Notes: a model not told the origin generated them from the sequence alone. A DNA stretch of 64,000 bases from Deltaproteobacteria bacterium (GCA_017644045.1 JAEPMI010000014.1:124001-188000); one strand, 5' to 3'; shown: positions 1 to 9,042, counted from the first letter of the stretch. Program-made: numbers and translations.

Positions 1-250
1 GTTCCTCTTGCCGCTGGCAGTGGTGGAGCGGATGGGCTGGTGGACCATCCCGGTGAACCTGCTCGTCTGCACCGCGTTCTCGCTCATCGCCGAGGCGGGC
101 CGGGTGCTCGAGGATCCGTTCACGCTCTACTACAACGGGCTTCCGCTCAGCGCGATCAGCCGGATGATCGAGGTGAACGCCCGGCAGCGCCTCGGCGAGA
201 CCGAGCTGCCGCCGATGCTCACGCCGGACAGCTCCGGCCTGCTCATGTGA
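1..250 (+). CDS. Bestrophin-like anion channel, C-terminal fragment
   Basis: The reading frame is open from base 2, so the gene begins before the window; the last 83 residues are present. Seen: a hydrophobic stretch followed by E-D-P-F, then N-G-L-P-L-S-A-I-S-R, an arrangement typical of the C-terminal end of bacterial bestrophin (UPF0187/RFP-TM) channels, where an acidic E-D-P-F segment follows the last membrane helix and precedes an L-P-L-x-x-I-x-R helix. Known family members are pentameric anion channels of the inner membrane. The stop is 6 bases from the end of the convergent PilZ-Hsp70 gene. Only the tail is visible, so the family call is moderate. Confidence 0.6.
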   Translation, partial: FLLPLAVVERMGWWTIPVNLLVCTAFSLIAEAGRVLEDPFTLYYNGLPLSAISRMIEVNARQRLGETELPPMLTPDSSGLLM

Positions 251-256
251 GGCGGG

Positions 257-2314
257 TCAGCCCCACTGTCCGCTGGACTTGAAGATCCCGAAGAGCTTCC
301 GGAAGAAGCGACCGATCTTGGTCTTCGGCGGGTGCCAATCGTCCGGCACCGCGGGGCCGGAGTAGGAGCCCAGGTCACTGAGCACTTCGGCCAGCGGCCG
401 TTCGCGCTCGAGCATCACCTCCACCGTCTCCCCGGTGTCCTCGATGACGGCCTCGACCGCCATCACGCACGTCTCGTCGAAGGCGATACGGATGCGCGCC
501 TTGCCCCCGTTGCGAAGGCGCTCGTCCTGGGCGACCAGCGTGCAGAGGTACTCGTTCCGCGACACGTCCTGCGCCTCGCCCTGGAAGAGCGGGACCTGGA
601 CCAGGCCGCGACGGTCGCCGCCGAGGCTGAGCTCCCGCTCGAAGGGAAGGCGGACGTTGCGCTTGGCGAGTGGCACGAAGCGTCGGCCGTCCGCGGCGTG
701 TCCAACGGTCATGGGGAGCAGGTCGATCAGCGTGGGTGCGTCGGGAGAACCGATCTCGCCCGCGAGCATCGCGGCGCCCAGCGCGACTGCCTCGTCGGGG
801 TTGATGCGCTTGCTGGGCCGCCGGCGGAAGAGCTCGGCCACCGCGGCTTGTACTGCGGGGATGCGCGTGGTCCCACCGACGAGCACCACGTCGTCGACCT
901 CCGAGGGCAGGATCCCAGCCGAGAGCATGATCCCCTTGGCCACCGCGAGCGTGCGCTGGACCAGCGGCGCCGTGAGCTCCGCGAACTCGGCGCGGGTGAC
1001 CGAGACGAAGAGGTCGCGCTTCGGCTCGCGGGTGAAGTCCGTGAGCCGCACGTCGTACTCGGTGCGCGCGGTCAGCGCGCGCTTGCAGGTCTCGGCGGCC
1101 TCTCGGAGCCGGGCGATCTGCTGGGGGCTGGTCTCGAGCCCCTCGAGGCCTTCGACCGCGATGAAGCGCTCGAGGATGAACGACGCCAGCGCGTCGTCGA
1201 AGTCCGTGCCGCCCACGAAGTTGTCGCCGCCGGTCGCGACGACCTCGAAGCGCTCGTCTCGGATGTCGACGATCGAGAAGTCGAAGGTCCCGCCGCCGAA
1301 GTCCCACACGGCGATCCGCGCTTCTTCGTGGCGCGCATGTCCGTAGGCGACGGCCGCGGCAGTCGGCTCGTTGACCAGCCGATGCACGGCGAGCTCGGCT
1401 TCGTCCGCGGCGCGACGGATGGCCTCGCGCTGCACCTCGCTGAAGTACGCCGGGACGGTGATGACCGCGGCCCGGACCTCCAGGCCCAGGAAGTCCTCGG
1501 CGGTGCTCCGGACCTCACGCAGGATGCGCGTCGCGATGGCGTCCATGCTGACCACCTCGTCGCCCAGGTCCACGCCGAAGCGCTGGCCTTCGGCTTCCGC
1601 GAGCGGGTACGCGAAGTGCGCCTGGAACTCCGCCGCGAGCGCCGGAGTGTAGGTCCGACCGATGAGCCGCTTGGTGCCGTAGACCGTGCGCTCGGGGAAG
1701 AGGATCTGGCGGTCCGAGGCTCGCTGTCCGATGTGGACGCGCCCGCCCTCGTCGAAGTTGAGCATCGACGGGATGGTGTTGCCGCCCGTGCGGCCGGGGA
1801 TGATCTGTGGTCGGCCGTCGTTGCACCACGAGGCGCAGGTGTTGGTGGTGCCGAGGTCGATGCCGATGATCACCTGGTCGATCGAGGGCACCAGCGCCTC
1901 CCGCTTGGCGTCGCTCGTCGGCCGCGTGGGCGCCTTGCTCGGCGCAGGGTTCTTCGTGACGACCGCAGGCTTCTCCGGCAGCGAGCGTCGCGATGGTGGC
2001 GGCGGGAGGGCCGCGGGCATCGTCATCGACACCCGCCTCGCGTCGATCTCGACGCCGATGAACGCGACGCCCATGCCCTTCGGCGTGAGGCGGGCCACTC
2101 GCGCGGACCCCTTCGCGATCGTGACGCCCACCTCGTCGTGGAGCTCGAACACGATGACCGCGCCCTCGTCCGGAATCGCGTCCGAGAGGATGAACGCCCC
2201 CGTGTCGCTCACGTCGCTGACACGATCGAGCTGCAGGAAGTCGTCCCCCTCGAGCTTCCAGAAACAACGTGCGGAGCTCGCGAGTCGTTGGGCTCGGCGA
2301 CGGTCCTCGCTCAC
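257..2314 (-). CDS. PilZ domain-Hsp70 (DnaK-like) fusion protein
   Basis: 685 residues. Residues 1-95 form a PilZ domain with both c-di-GMP signature motifs: R6-x-x-x-R10 and D34-x-S36-x-x-G39. A Pro/Ala-rich linker (about 100-145) leads to an Hsp70 ATPase domain: G-I-D-L-G-T-T-N-T (phosphate 1, 151-159), D-F-G-G-G-T-F-D (phosphate 2) and V-G-G-T-T-R-I-P (adenosine motif). A beta substrate-binding part follows, but the protein stops about 100 residues earlier than DnaK would, so the helical lid is missing, and it ends in a short basic tail (R-F-F-R-K-L-F). The GTG start has G-G-A-G-A-G almost touching it, so a slightly different start is possible. No grpE or dnaJ lies nearby. Inference: a client-holding ATPase tuned by c-di-GMP. 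Confidence 0.88.
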   Translation of the reverse strand: MSEDRRRAQRLASSARCFWKLEGDDFLQLDRVSDVSDTGAFILSDAIPDEGAVIVFELHDEVGVTIAKGSARVARLTPKGMGVAFIGVEIDARRVSMTMPAALPPPPSRRSLPEKPAVVTKNPAPSKAPTRPTSDAKREALVPSIDQVIIGIDLGTTNTCASWCNDGRPQIIPGRTGGNTIPSMLNFDEGGRVHIGQRASDRQILFPERTVYGTKRLIGRTYTPALAAEFQAHFAYPLAEAEGQRFGVDLGDEVVSMDAIATRILREVRSTAEDFLGLEVRAAVITVPAYFSEVQREAIRRAADEAELAVHRLVNEPTAAAVAYGHARHEEARIAVWDFGGGTFDFSIVDIRDERFEVVATGGDNFVGGTDFDDALASFILERFIAVEGLEGLETSPQQIARLREAAETCKRALTARTEYDVRLTDFTREPKRDLFVSVTRAEFAELTAPLVQRTLAVAKGIMLSAGILPSEVDDVVLVGGTTRIPAVQAAVAELFRRRPSKRINPDEAVALGAAMLAGEIGSPDAPTLIDLLPMTVGHAADGRRFVPLAKRNVRLPFERELSLGGDRRGLVQVPLFQGEAQDVSRNEYLCTLVAQDERLRNGGKARIRIAFDETCVMAVEAVIEDTGETVEVMLERERPLAEVLSDLGSYSGPAVPDDWHPPKTKIGRFFRKLFGIFKSSGQWG

Positions 2315-2486
2315 CTCTCCAGACTAACGCTTTCAGCGTGCACTGAATATCGACGCTTCGGGGCCCATGTCGTGGGGGGCGCCTCTCGCTTTCCCCCAAT
2401 CGGAGGGGCATCGGTCGGGCGGGCCATGACCACCAAGTGATCCACCCTTCGAGCGCGGCGAGGTAGAGTCGAGCGCCGGAGGGTCG

Positions 2487-3059
2487 ATGATTCGCTACTT
2501 GGTACGAGGGAACGAGTTCTGGAAGGCCAGGGCGGTCGACGGGCGCGTGGAGATCCGCCAGGGCATGGTCGGCTCCGATGGCGAGCTGGAGGTGGTCGAC
2601 ACCTACGAAACGCTCGGCACGCCGCCCGAGTACGCGCTCGACGAGCTCGCCAACCCACGGGTCGAGCAGGGCTACGAGTACGCGCCCATCCCAGGGATCG
2701 AGACGGTGATCGAGGAGGCCCACGACGTGACGCTCCCCGAACCCGTTCGGCGCTTCTTCGCCGAGGGCACCTACTGGGGGTACCAGGACAAGCGCTGTGA
2801 GCAGCTGGACTGCGGCGTCGACTTCACCACCGACGCGGTGCTCGGCAACTACTACGAAGAGCACTGGGATGGTGAGCGGGGCGAAGCCCGCACCTTCGTG
2901 CCCATCTCGGGCCGGCTCCACGATGGGATCCCGGACGAGCAACAGTGGATCGGCATCGACCCGACGGAGAGCTCGCCGCGGGTCTATGCGCTCTACACCT
3001 CGGGGGAGTTCGAGGTCGCCTACGAGAGCTTCGACGAGTTCCTCGCCGATTTGTCGTGA
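2487..3059 (+). CDS. WGR-like / SUKH (SMI1-KNR4)-like protein
   Basis: 190 residues, cytoplasmic. Residues 1-65 resemble a WGR domain: F-W-K-A-R-A-V-D-G-R, then G-M-V-G-S-D-G, then a Y-E-T-L segment and a G-Y-E-Y end. The Trp-Gly-Arg signature itself is replaced by R-Q-G. Residues about 75-190 resemble a SMI1/KNR4 (SUKH) fold, with V-P-I-S, an I-G-I-D strand, then R-V-Y-A-L-Y and a final F-D-E-F-L-A-D-L helix. WGR domains bind nucleic-acid ends or ADP-ribosylation systems, and SUKH domains often serve as toxin immunity proteins; neither role is shown here. The ATG is preceded by GGAGGG. The stop overlaps the GTG of the next gene, so the two are translationally coupled. Confidence 0.55.
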   Translation: MIRYLVRGNEFWKARAVDGRVEIRQGMVGSDGELEVVDTYETLGTPPEYALDELANPRVEQGYEYAPIPGIETVIEEAHDVTLPEPVRRFFAEGTYWGYQDKRCEQLDCGVDFTTDAVLGNYYEEHWDGERGEARTFVPISGRLHDGIPDEQQWIGIDPTESSPRVYALYTSGEFEVAYESFDEFLADLS

Positions 3060-3574
3060 CCGATCCGCACCCGCAGCCCTCGATCCCTCGGCGTGCCTAT
3101 CAGCTCGTCGCCGTCGGAACACTGCCTCTGGCATTTCTCGGGACCTACGCACTCGGTCGCCCCGTCGCCGCGCTGATCCCCGACGACGCCGAGCCCGCGG
3201 CCTTGCTCACCCTGCTCGCGTACGTGTTCGTCCTGCTCGGCTGCGTGCTGGTCTGGGCCGTGCTGCTCCTGCCGCTCCGCCGGCGGGCGGGCTTCAAGCC
3301 GGTCGGCGAGGAGCTCGCCGACATTCGCGCGGCGGGTGGGTTCGCCGAGGCCGTGGCGAAGGAGCGACGGGCGCTCGACGCTCGCGCCGCCGCCAACGAC
3401 CCGGGCTACCACGCGTCCTTCGCGCTCGTGGGCGCGCTCCTCACCGTTGTGTCGGTCGGGCTCACCTGGGTGCTGTGGAGCGACGGCTACGTGATGGTCT
3501 TGGCGGCGGCCGCGGCGTTGGTCTGTCCGGTGCTCGCCGCGTACCACGCGGTCCAGTGGCTCCGCTTTCGTTGA
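3056..3574 (+). CDS. Hypothetical four-TM membrane protein
   Basis: 172 residues. The GTG at 3056 overlaps the stop of the upstream gene (GTGA), which fixes this start better than a longer upstream ATG that would overlap the WGR/SUKH-like gene by more than 100 bases. Four hydrophobic segments are visible: about residues 13-34, 45-70, 120-142 and 147-170, with a charged cytoplasmic loop between the second and third. No family is recognised. The coupling suggests that it works with the soluble WGR/SUKH-like protein, but no function can be assigned. Confidence 0.6.
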   Translation: MTDPHPQPSIPRRAYQLVAVGTLPLAFLGTYALGRPVAALIPDDAEPAALLTLLAYVFVLLGCVLVWAVLLLPLRRRAGFKPVGEELADIRAAGGFAEAVAKERRALDARAAANDPGYHASFALVGALLTVVSVGLTWVLWSDGYVMVLAAAAALVCPVLAAYHAVQWLRFR

Positions 3575-3578
3575 GCGC

Positions 3579-4859
3579 TCAGCTCGCCGAGGCGCGGGCC
3601 ATCGCTCGCTGGGCGACGATCGGTGTGATGAACTGCGCGACCTGCGCGAAGGTGTCGACGTCCGGGTCGAGCATCTTCCCCACGCCCTCGGCGGTGATCA
3701 TGCCCACCAGGATCAGCGTGAGCTCGGTGCGCGGGCGGACCCGGTACTTGCGGCCGAGGGCGAACATCTCGTCGAACATGGCGCCCATCTCGAGCTCGCC
3801 CTTGGTCTGGCCGCGGAACTTGCCGACCAGCGAGGCCATGTCCTTCTCCATCGTCTCCCAGTCGACCCCGTCCATGTAGGTGTGGAAGCGCTGCATGTGC
3901 TCGGTCATGTCGGCCGCGGTGCCCATCGCCATGCACTTGGAGAAGTCGATGAACTCCTCGAGCAGGTCGTCGGGCAAACGCTTGGCGAGCCCGAGGTCGT
4001 AGACCCCGACGTGCGAGTCGGGCAGCACCGAGAAGTTCCCCGGGTGCAGGTCCGCGTGGAGGAAGCCGTCCTCGAAGCACATCTTCAGGAAGCAGTGCGC
4101 CAGTCGGTCGGCGAGCAGGGAGTGGTCGCCCTCGGGAAGCTCGTCGACCTTCTCGCCGGGGATGTAGTCCATGGTGAGCACGCGCTCCGAGCAGAGCTCG
4201 TCGACCAGCTCGGGGAAGACGATCCACTCGAGCTCGGCGAAGTTCTCCCGGAACTGCCGGTTGTTCTCGGCCTCGAGCCGCAGGTCGGTCTGATCGAGGA
4301 TCCCCTGGATGAAGTGCTCGAGGTGACCCACCGGGTCGGAGAGCTTCAGCTTCGGGTGCCATGAGCCCATCCGCGCGCCGGCCCGGAGCAGCACGGCGTC
4401 GCGCATCACGTTCGCGCGCACGTCGGGCCGGAGGATCTTCACCGCCAGCTCCCGCCCACCGAGCGTTGCTCGGTGGACCTGGGCCACGCTCGCCGCCGCG
4501 ATCGGCACCGGGTCGAAGGAGTCGAAGGCCTCGTCGAGCTCCTGGTCCAGCTCCTCGCGAACGATCGCCCGCACCGCGGCTTCCCCGAACGCCGGCAGCT
4601 CGTCCTGGAGCTGCCGCAGCTCCGCGATCATCTCGGGCTCGAAGATGTCGCGCCGGGTGCTCATCACCTGCCCGAGCTTGATGAAGGTCGCCCCGAGCCG
4701 GGTCATCGCGAGCCGCGCCGTGCGACCCCGCAAGTGTGCGAGCCGAGCGCGCTTGGCCTCGGGATCCCGCACGAAGATCAGCCGGATCCGCCCTGCGAGG
4801 TACCGGAGTCCGTACCAGGAGCAGATCGCGAGCTGCGCGAAGAAGCGGAAGACCCCCAC
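3579..4859 (-). CDS. AarF/UbiB (ABC1/ADCK) family atypical kinase
   Basis: About 426 residues from the GTG at 4859; a longer open frame reaches 5033 but would overlap the divergent MFS gene. Family marks: K-L-G-Q in the N-terminal extension (the KxGQ motif), an Ala-rich loop A-A-A-S-V-A-Q-V-H in place of the Gly-rich loop, an invariant Lys in A-V-K-I-L, D-L-H-P-G-N-F (catalytic loop) and Y-D-L-G in the DFG position. UbiB/ADCK proteins are ATPases that support isoprenoid-quinone synthesis. Two weakly hydrophobic C-terminal helices may dock on the membrane. No other ubiquinone gene is adjacent. The family is confident; the start codon is uncertain. Confidence 0.88.
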   Translation of the reverse strand: MGVFRFFAQLAICSWYGLRYLAGRIRLIFVRDPEAKRARLAHLRGRTARLAMTRLGATFIKLGQVMSTRRDIFEPEMIAELRQLQDELPAFGEAAVRAIVREELDQELDEAFDSFDPVPIAAASVAQVHRATLGGRELAVKILRPDVRANVMRDAVLLRAGARMGSWHPKLKLSDPVGHLEHFIQGILDQTDLRLEAENNRQFRENFAELEWIVFPELVDELCSERVLTMDYIPGEKVDELPEGDHSLLADRLAHCFLKMCFEDGFLHADLHPGNFSVLPDSHVGVYDLGLAKRLPDDLLEEFIDFSKCMAMGTAADMTEHMQRFHTYMDGVDWETMEKDMASLVGKFRGQTKGELEMGAMFDEMFALGRKYRVRPRTELTLILVGMITAEGVGKMLDPDVDTFAQVAQFITPIVAQRAMARASAS

Positions 4860-4932
4860 GGGCGCACGATACCCGAGCCCGTCGGCTTGGCGGAACGCCA
4901 GGCGTCGCTCACCCTGCCGCCCTCTTTCTGCC

Positions 4933-6249
4933 GTGAGTCGAGCTACCCCATCCGTCGCTGGCCGGCCTGACCCTGCCGTCCGACGCCGCGCGCTTCGCTG
5001 GTCGATCGTCGATGGGGTCTTCCACGCCCTCATGCTCGGCGCGTGCGAGAGCTACCTCGGTGCGCTCGCCGTCGAGCTCGGCTTCCGGGACGTCGCCCTC
5101 TCGCTCCTCGCGACCGTACCGATCCTGGTCGGGTCGCTCGCCCAGCTCGGCACGCCGCGGCTGGTGCGATGGCTCGGCGGCGAGAAGCGGGTCGTCGTGC
5201 TCGGGGCGAGTCTGCAGGCGTTGGCCCATCTCGGCTTTCTCGCGATCGCGCTGACCGGCTTCCGGAGCCTCGGGGTCCTGCTGGCGGTGAAGGTCGTCTA
5301 CTGGACCAGCAACGCCGCCATCGCGCCGGCTTGGAACGCGTGGATGGCCCGCCTGGTGCCGGGGCCGCTGCGCGCGACCTTCTTCGCGCGGCGCAACCTC
5401 CTCACCCATGCCGGGCTCCTCTTCGCGTTCCTCTCCGCCGGGTTCTTCCTGGAGCTCGAGCAGCTCGGATCCACCCTCCGCGGCTTCGCCATTCTCCACG
5501 TCGTCGCCCTGGTGGCCCGCGCCGTCAGCGCCTTCGCGCTCGCTCGTCAGCACGGCTTCCACAGCCCGCCGCGTCCACCGGCGCGACTCGGCGCCGTCGT
5601 ACGCGCGGGCCGCTGGCGTGTCGCCCTCTACATGGCCGCGCTCCTCTTCGGCGCTCAGCTCGCCATCCCCTTCTTCACTCCCTACATGCTCGACGAGCTC
5701 GGGCTGGACCTCTCCGAGTACGCTCTGCTCTCGAGCGCGTCGCTGCTCGCGAAGGGCCTCGCCTTTCCGCTCTGGCGAAAGGCTCGTGGCGTGCTCTCAC
5801 CCTTGGCGTCGCTCGCGGTCGCCGGTGTCGGCGTCGCCCTCGTGCCCTTGGTCTGGTTGGTCGCCACGGACATCCCCACACTGGTCGCCGCGCAGGTCCT
5901 CGGCGGCATCGCCTGGGCCGGCTACGACCTGACCAGCCTCGAGCTGCTCATGGGCGACGCGCCCGAAGAGGCCCCGGTCGAGTTCTTCGCGCTCGCCAGC
6001 AGCCTCGCGGGCCTGACCCAGGTCGCCGGCTCGCTCCTCGGCGGATGGGCGCTCGTGGACGGTGCGATCTACCGCGACGTCTTCCTCTACTCCGCCATCG
6101 GCCGCGGAGCCGCGCTCGTCTTCCTCGTTCGCCTGGCCCTGGTGCGCGACCAGCTTCGCCGTGTGCCGCTCGCGATTCGCTTCCTGAGCGCTCGCCCCAC
6201 CACCGGCGCCATCGCCCAACCTGCGGTCCACGAGGAGCCAGCGGAATGA
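4933..6249 (+). CDS. Major facilitator superfamily transporter
   Basis: 438 residues from the GTG at 4933; upstream frame is open to 4645 but runs antisense through the UbiB-like gene and has no membrane helices. About 12 hydrophobic segments are visible, in two groups of six around a basic loop near residue 215. The first begins at V-D-G-V-F-H-A-L-M-L-G-A. N-A-A-I-A-P-A-W-N-A-W and an R-x-x-x-F-F-A-R-R-N loop are typical of myxobacterial MFS proteins of unknown substrate. The substrate cannot be told. It diverges from the UbiB-like gene and is followed 49 bases later by the epimerase. Confidence 0.8.
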   Translation: MSRATPSVAGRPDPAVRRRALRWSIVDGVFHALMLGACESYLGALAVELGFRDVALSLLATVPILVGSLAQLGTPRLVRWLGGEKRVVVLGASLQALAHLGFLAIALTGFRSLGVLLAVKVVYWTSNAAIAPAWNAWMARLVPGPLRATFFARRNLLTHAGLLFAFLSAGFFLELEQLGSTLRGFAILHVVALVARAVSAFALARQHGFHSPPRPPARLGAVVRAGRWRVALYMAALLFGAQLAIPFFTPYMLDELGLDLSEYALLSSASLLAKGLAFPLWRKARGVLSPLASLAVAGVGVALVPLVWLVATDIPTLVAAQVLGGIAWAGYDLTSLELLMGDAPEEAPVEFFALASSLAGLTQVAGSLLGGWALVDGAIYRDVFLYSAIGRGAALVFLVRLALVRDQLRRVPLAIRFLSARPTTGAIAQPAVHEEPAE

Positions 6250-6298
6250 GCGCGGCTCCCGGATTGTGAGCGGTCGGCTCGTGCGTTAAGCCCCCGTC

Positions 6299-7249
6299 GT
6301 GAACGTCCTCGTTACCGGCGGTGCCGGATTCATCGGCTCGCACGTCGTCGATCGCCTCCTCGAGCGCGGTGACGAGGTGTGGGTGCTCGACGACCTCTCT
6401 ACCGGGAAGTGGGCGAACCTGGGCGAGCACCTGGCGAACCCGAAGCTGCATCGGATCCAGGCCGACATCACCGAGGGGCTCTTCGCGCCCATGGCAGCGG
6501 CCGAGGCGTTGGGCATCACCGTCGACGGTGTCGTCCACCTCGCGGCGCTGGTCTCGGTCGTGCGCTCGATGGACGAGCCGCTCGCCGACGTCCGCACGAA
6601 CGTGCGCGGCACCGTCCAGGTGCTCGAGTACGCGCGGCGCCGCGCCGCGAAGAAGGTGGTCTTCGCCAGCTCCGCCGCGGTTTACGGCGACGTCGCGACG
6701 GTCCCGACGCCCGAGGGGGCGCCGCTCGCCCCGCTCTCGCCCTACGGGGTCGACAAGCTGACCGGCGAGCACTTCATGCGAATGTACGCCGAGGTCCACG
6801 GCGTCCCCACCAGCGTCCTGCGCTTCTTCAACGTCTACGGGCCTCGGCAGGATCCCTCCAGCCCCTACTCGGGCGTGATCTCGATCTTCACGAACCGCGC
6901 GTCCCGTGGGCAGCCGCTCGGGATCTACGGCGACGGTGGCCAGACCCGCGACTTCGTCTACGTGGGCGACGTGGTGAACGCCATCGTCGCCTGCCTCGAC
7001 ACCCCCGAGAGCACTCCGCCGACGAACGTCGGCACCGGCCAGGGCACCTCCATCGAGACCCTCGCCAGGACCGTGCTCGAGGTGTCCGAGGTGGACCTGG
7101 CGGTGAACAAGGGGCCGGCCCGCGCCGGTGAGATTCGCCGCTCGGTGGCCGTGGTCGATCAGCTGAAGGAGCGCTTCGGCCTCTGCGCCGAGGTCCCGCT
7201 GGCCCAAGGGCTCGCCGAGATCGTCGCCTCGCTCCGCGAGCCCGGCTGA
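6299..7249 (+). CDS. NAD-dependent sugar-nucleotide epimerase/dehydratase (GalE-like)
   Basis: 316 residues, the normal length for extended SDR epimerases. Rossmann motif V-T-G-G-A-G-F-I-G-S at residues 4-13, D-D-L-S-T-G-K after the second strand (NAD ribose contact), S-S-A-A-V-Y-G with the catalytic Ser region, and Y-G-V-D-K (YxxxK). R-F-F-N-V-Y-G-P-R-Q and a G-D-G-x-Q-T-R-D-F-V-Y-V-D-like segment (V-G-D-V here) are hallmarks of UDP-glucose/UDP-GlcNAc 4-epimerases. Reaction by family: reversible C4 epimerisation of a nucleotide sugar for surface polysaccharide. The start is GTG. No other polysaccharide gene is adjacent, so the exact substrate is open. Confidence 0.88.
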   Translation: MNVLVTGGAGFIGSHVVDRLLERGDEVWVLDDLSTGKWANLGEHLANPKLHRIQADITEGLFAPMAAAEALGITVDGVVHLAALVSVVRSMDEPLADVRTNVRGTVQVLEYARRRAAKKVVFASSAAVYGDVATVPTPEGAPLAPLSPYGVDKLTGEHFMRMYAEVHGVPTSVLRFFNVYGPRQDPSSPYSGVISIFTNRASRGQPLGIYGDGGQTRDFVYVGDVVNAIVACLDTPESTPPTNVGTGQGTSIETLARTVLEVSEVDLAVNKGPARAGEIRRSVAVVDQLKERFGLCAEVPLAQGLAEIVASLREPG

Positions 7250-7292
7250 CCCGCAGGTGGCCCCGGCCTTGGGGGTGTAGTACGAGGTCCGG

Positions 7293-7880
7293 GTGTCCTT
7301 CGCGCTCCTGTGCCTGGCCGTCGCTCTCGGCGTAGCGCTCCTCCTCTTCGATCTGTGGCAGTCGCGCCGCGACGATCGATTCGCGCCCGAGGAGCAGGAG
7401 CCGAGTGGGAGCGTGATCCAGAAGGGCTTCGGACGCGCCTTCGGCAAGGGAGCGGGAGGCATCGGCCGGGTCGCGAGTGTCGTGAGCATCGCCTACGGGG
7501 TCCTCAGCTTCCCGGCGACCCTCGCCCCCGTGATCCTCTCGGTGCTCGCCATGCAGGCCCAGCCGCTCGGCGGCGACGGCACCACCGCGCTGATCTCGAT
7601 GATCGTGGCCGGCCTGAGCATGAGCGCGGGCATCAAGGCCATTCGCGCCGGCGGCCTGCTCCTCTCGGACGACGACATGGCCCGGGTCGTGGTCGCCCGG
7701 TCGACCTTCTACGTCGTCGGCTGGGCCGCCCTGGTGCTCACCATGGTGAGCTTCGCCCGCCCGCCGAGTGGGCACGTCGCGACCATCATCTATGCCCACG
7801 CCGGCGTCACCGCGGCCGTGGCGATCCTGCTCCGAGCAGCCCAGCCCCGGCGCGACACCGCCAAGGCCGCCATCCCCTAG
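7293..7880 (+). CDS. Hypothetical membrane protein
   Basis: 195 residues. GTG start with GAGG about 7 bases upstream. Seen: an N-terminal membrane helix (residues 1-20), a charged Gly-rich cytoplasmic stretch (about 25-55), then four hydrophobic segments (about 58-85, 96-115, 138-158, 165-182). No motif is recognised. It sits between the epimerase and an MscS channel on the same strand, with 43- and 53-base gaps, so the three could share a transcript. Confidence 0.6.
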   Translation: MSFALLCLAVALGVALLLFDLWQSRRDDRFAPEEQEPSGSVIQKGFGRAFGKGAGGIGRVASVVSIAYGVLSFPATLAPVILSVLAMQAQPLGGDGTTALISMIVAGLSMSAGIKAIRAGGLLLSDDDMARVVVARSTFYVVGWAALVLTMVSFARPPSGHVATIIYAHAGVTAAVAILLRAAQPRRDTAKAAIP

Positions 7881-7933
7881 CGTTCTGTCGCTTTCTGTGG
7901 CCCACGGCGGGCTTTGCATAGCCTTCGATCGCG

Positions 7934-9010
7934 ATGGAACAGCTCCGTCAGCTGATCGGGAACACGTACGCCCTCGCCGGGCTGATCGTCGTCGGCTCCA
8001 TCATCGGAGCCTACATCGTGGCGTTCGTCGTGGAACGCACCCTCGGCGCGCTCGTGCGCAAGACCGAGACGGACCTCGACGACAAGATCATCGAGCACAT
8101 CCACTCGCCGCTGGTCATCAGCACGGTGCTCTGGGGCACCGGCGTCGCGGTGCTACGGCTGCCGCTCTCCGACCGGGTCCACCACTACGGCATCTCGTTC
8201 CTGAAGACCCTGGCGATCATCATCTGGGCCCGGGCCGGGCTCAAAGTCGTCACCCTGGTGCTCCATGCCCTGAGCGCGAAGGCGAAGGACAAGGACCTCA
8301 TCCAGCCGAGGACGCTCCCGGTCTTCGACATGATCGGCAAGCTGCTGGTCGTGGGCTTGGCGGTCTACTTCTGCTTCCTCGCGTGGAACATCGACCTGAC
8401 CGCCTGGCTGGCCTCCGCTGGTATCGTCGGTATCGCGGTCGGTTTCGCCGCCAAGGACACGCTGGCCAACTTCTTCAGCGGCATCTTCATCGTCGCCGAC
8501 GCGCCCTACAAGATCGGCGACTACATCGTCCTCGACGGCGGCATGCGCGGTCGGGTCACCTCGATCGGCATCCGATCCACCCGCTTGCTGACTCGCGACG
8601 ACATCGAGATCACGGTCCCCAACGCGGTCATCGGCGCGTCGATGATCGTCAACGAGGCCGGTGGCCCCTCGACCGCGCAGCGGGTCGGCGTGACGGTCGA
8701 TGCGGCCTACGGCTCGGACATCGACAAGGTCCACAAGGTGCTCCAGAAGGTGCCGGAGGGGGTGCCGCACCTGATGAAGAAGCCTTCGCCCGTGGTGCGC
8801 TTCCAGGCCTTCGGCGCCTCGGGCCTGACCCACACGCTCTACGTCTGGGTCACCGACGCCGAGATGCGTGAGCTCGTGCTGCACATCCTCCACACGAAGA
8901 TCTACAAGGCGTTCGAGGAAGCGGGCCTCGAGATCCCGTACAGCAAGCACGACGTCTACATCAAAGAGCTCCCGGCCGGAGAGAAGCCCGGCCTCCGCGC
9001 CACCGGTTGA
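7934..9010 (+). CDS. MscS-family mechanosensitive ion channel
   Basis: 358 residues. Three or four N-terminal hydrophobic segments are followed by the pore helix and hinge region (G-I-V-G-I-A-V-G-F-A-A-K-D-T-L-A-N-F-F-S) and the beta domain (Y-K-I-G-D-Y-I, G-x-V-T-S-I-G-I-R-S-T, I-T-V-P-N-A). The C-terminal alpha/beta cage ends near L-E-I-P-Y. These are the standard MscS marks; the channel opens under membrane tension to release solutes. A second, shorter MscS gene lies at 55091. The stop is 32 bases before the SDR start. Confidence 0.93.
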   Translation: MEQLRQLIGNTYALAGLIVVGSIIGAYIVAFVVERTLGALVRKTETDLDDKIIEHIHSPLVISTVLWGTGVAVLRLPLSDRVHHYGISFLKTLAIIIWARAGLKVVTLVLHALSAKAKDKDLIQPRTLPVFDMIGKLLVVGLAVYFCFLAWNIDLTAWLASAGIVGIAVGFAAKDTLANFFSGIFIVADAPYKIGDYIVLDGGMRGRVTSIGIRSTRLLTRDDIEITVPNAVIGASMIVNEAGGPSTAQRVGVTVDAAYGSDIDKVHKVLQKVPEGVPHLMKKPSPVVRFQAFGASGLTHTLYVWVTDAEMRELVLHILHTKIYKAFEEAGLEIPYSKHDVYIKELPAGEKPGLRATG

Positions 9011-9042
9011 CGGCCCGACCGGTCCGGCGGAGGCTCCCGCTC

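Noticed and set aside
332-2440. 702-codon rightward open frame
   Set aside because: Antisense shadow of the PilZ-Hsp70 gene, which has full domain support.
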